This document shows, piece by piece, positions 50,275-50,618 of a stretch of 50,618 nucleotides of DNA (the first letter of the stretch is position 1; every line of letters begins with the position of its first letter). The notes under the pieces were generated by a model. The model ran no database searches and was not told the origin of the DNA. It saw only the letters and a program-made list of their open reading frames with translations. The stretch covers positions 1 through 50,618 of the forward strand of contig JBBQKJ010000021.1 of assembly GCA_038326775.1 (NCBI GenBank), written 5' to 3'. The DNA comes from DYIU01 sp038326775. Lineage in GTDB: Bacteria > Actinomycetota > Geothermincolia > Fen-727 > Anoxymicrobiaceae. The position numbers and the translations under genes were made by a program.

Positions 50275-50618
50275 TTCACAATCAGATCGTGGAAAGCGAG
50301 TTTAAACTCAAGGGTTATAAGGATTACGTCGAAACCCTCAGGCACGACAGAAGTGAAGTGGCAAAATGACTACATCTTTATTAGCAAATCAATCTCAGGG
50401 AGTTTTGTAGAGTGTAGAGTTATCGATAACGAACAAATTAGAATATGCAGTGATCATAACACTGCGATCGTTACTCTTAGAGCATCGGACAATACTCAGA
50501 ATTCCGCGTCCTCAAGCCGATCCTGGCCCCTGAGATCACGGAAGTCTTTACGAACCTGCCATGAGCTGCCCGGCCTTCAGGCTGGCCAACCCGCCGTTCC
50601 ATTAACGGCCAACCTCAA
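50275..50618 (+). pseudogene. Possible transposase C-terminal remnant at AT-richer right edge
   Basis: The segment from 50205 is clearly less GC-rich than its neighbours. The frame from 50275, open to the edge, contains VKWQNDYIFISKSISGSFV, which recalls the C-terminal barrel of IS481/DDE-type transposases (W-x6-fisxxlxGxxV). No clear start codon. Another frame gives about 60 codons ending at 50368 with no recognisable product. Low certainty. Confidence 0.3.

Noticed and set aside
1..50618. CRISPR array or toxin-antitoxin/defence island
   Set aside because: No regularly spaced direct repeats and no cas, restriction-modification or toxin motifs were seen on either strand.

Overview
The window is a GC-rich bacterial segment, apparently chromosomal, with dense and mostly plus-strand genes. 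Conserved blocks are tig-clpP-clpX, mreBCD-mrdA-rodA, era-mgtE-deoC-recO-uppS, glyQS-ppdK and dgt-dnaG-rpoD. Next to them are many anaerobe-type redox genes: aldehyde:ferredoxin oxidoreductase, rubrerythrin, desulfoferrodoxin, a flavodiiron protein and rubredoxin. This suggests an anaerobic, rod-shaped bacterium from a deep Actinomycetota- or Bacillota-like lineage. That placement is inference; no rRNA gene is present.

Layout. Positions 1-1330 hold the end of a tyrosine integrase pointing at the 3' end of a tRNA-Lys, the usual edge of an integrated element lying to the left. From 1.4 to 21.9 kb run a short-chain dehydrogenase, tRNA-Leu, the trigger factor/Clp genes, valS-folC-ndk, the cell-shape operon and the era-to-uppS run. 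From 21.9 to 27.2 kb lie a minus-strand tungsten-type oxidoreductase, a lipoprotein, a minus-strand acyl-CoA dehydrogenase and a membrane protein. From 27.3 to 37.9 kb lie glycyl-tRNA synthetase, pyruvate phosphate dikinase, a flavoprotein and dgt-dnaG-rpoD.

From 38.0 to 44.2 kb is an oxygen and iron defence region: an EncFtn-type ferritin, a TIGR02757 protein, rubrerythrin, superoxide reductase, flavodiiron protein, flavin reductase and rubredoxin. A strong terminator hairpin closes it. An Rrf2-regulated Fe-S/zinc-ribbon/cupin operon follows, with a good promoter. Together these genes would store iron, reduce superoxide, peroxide and O2 or NO, and sense Fe-S status.

From 44.2 kb to the end the region is accessory and scarred. 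After tRNA-Asn lies a minus-strand thioredoxin-fold gene with an in-frame UGA exactly at the first position of its CxxC motif (UxxC), followed by a bacterial SECIS-like hairpin: a strong selenoprotein candidate that normal gene calling would split. Then come a broken lipid-kinase gene, a DUF2769-like Cys-rich protein, a complete group IIC intron sitting directly after a palindromic hairpin, a disulfide oxidoreductase, a second DUF2769-like segment fused to the tail of a broken FAD oxidoreductase, and an AT-richer end with a likely transposase remnant.

Other points of interest are two genes that appear to start at CTG (tig and the TIGR02757 gene) and a set of GGGGTCAG-type palindromes between genes.
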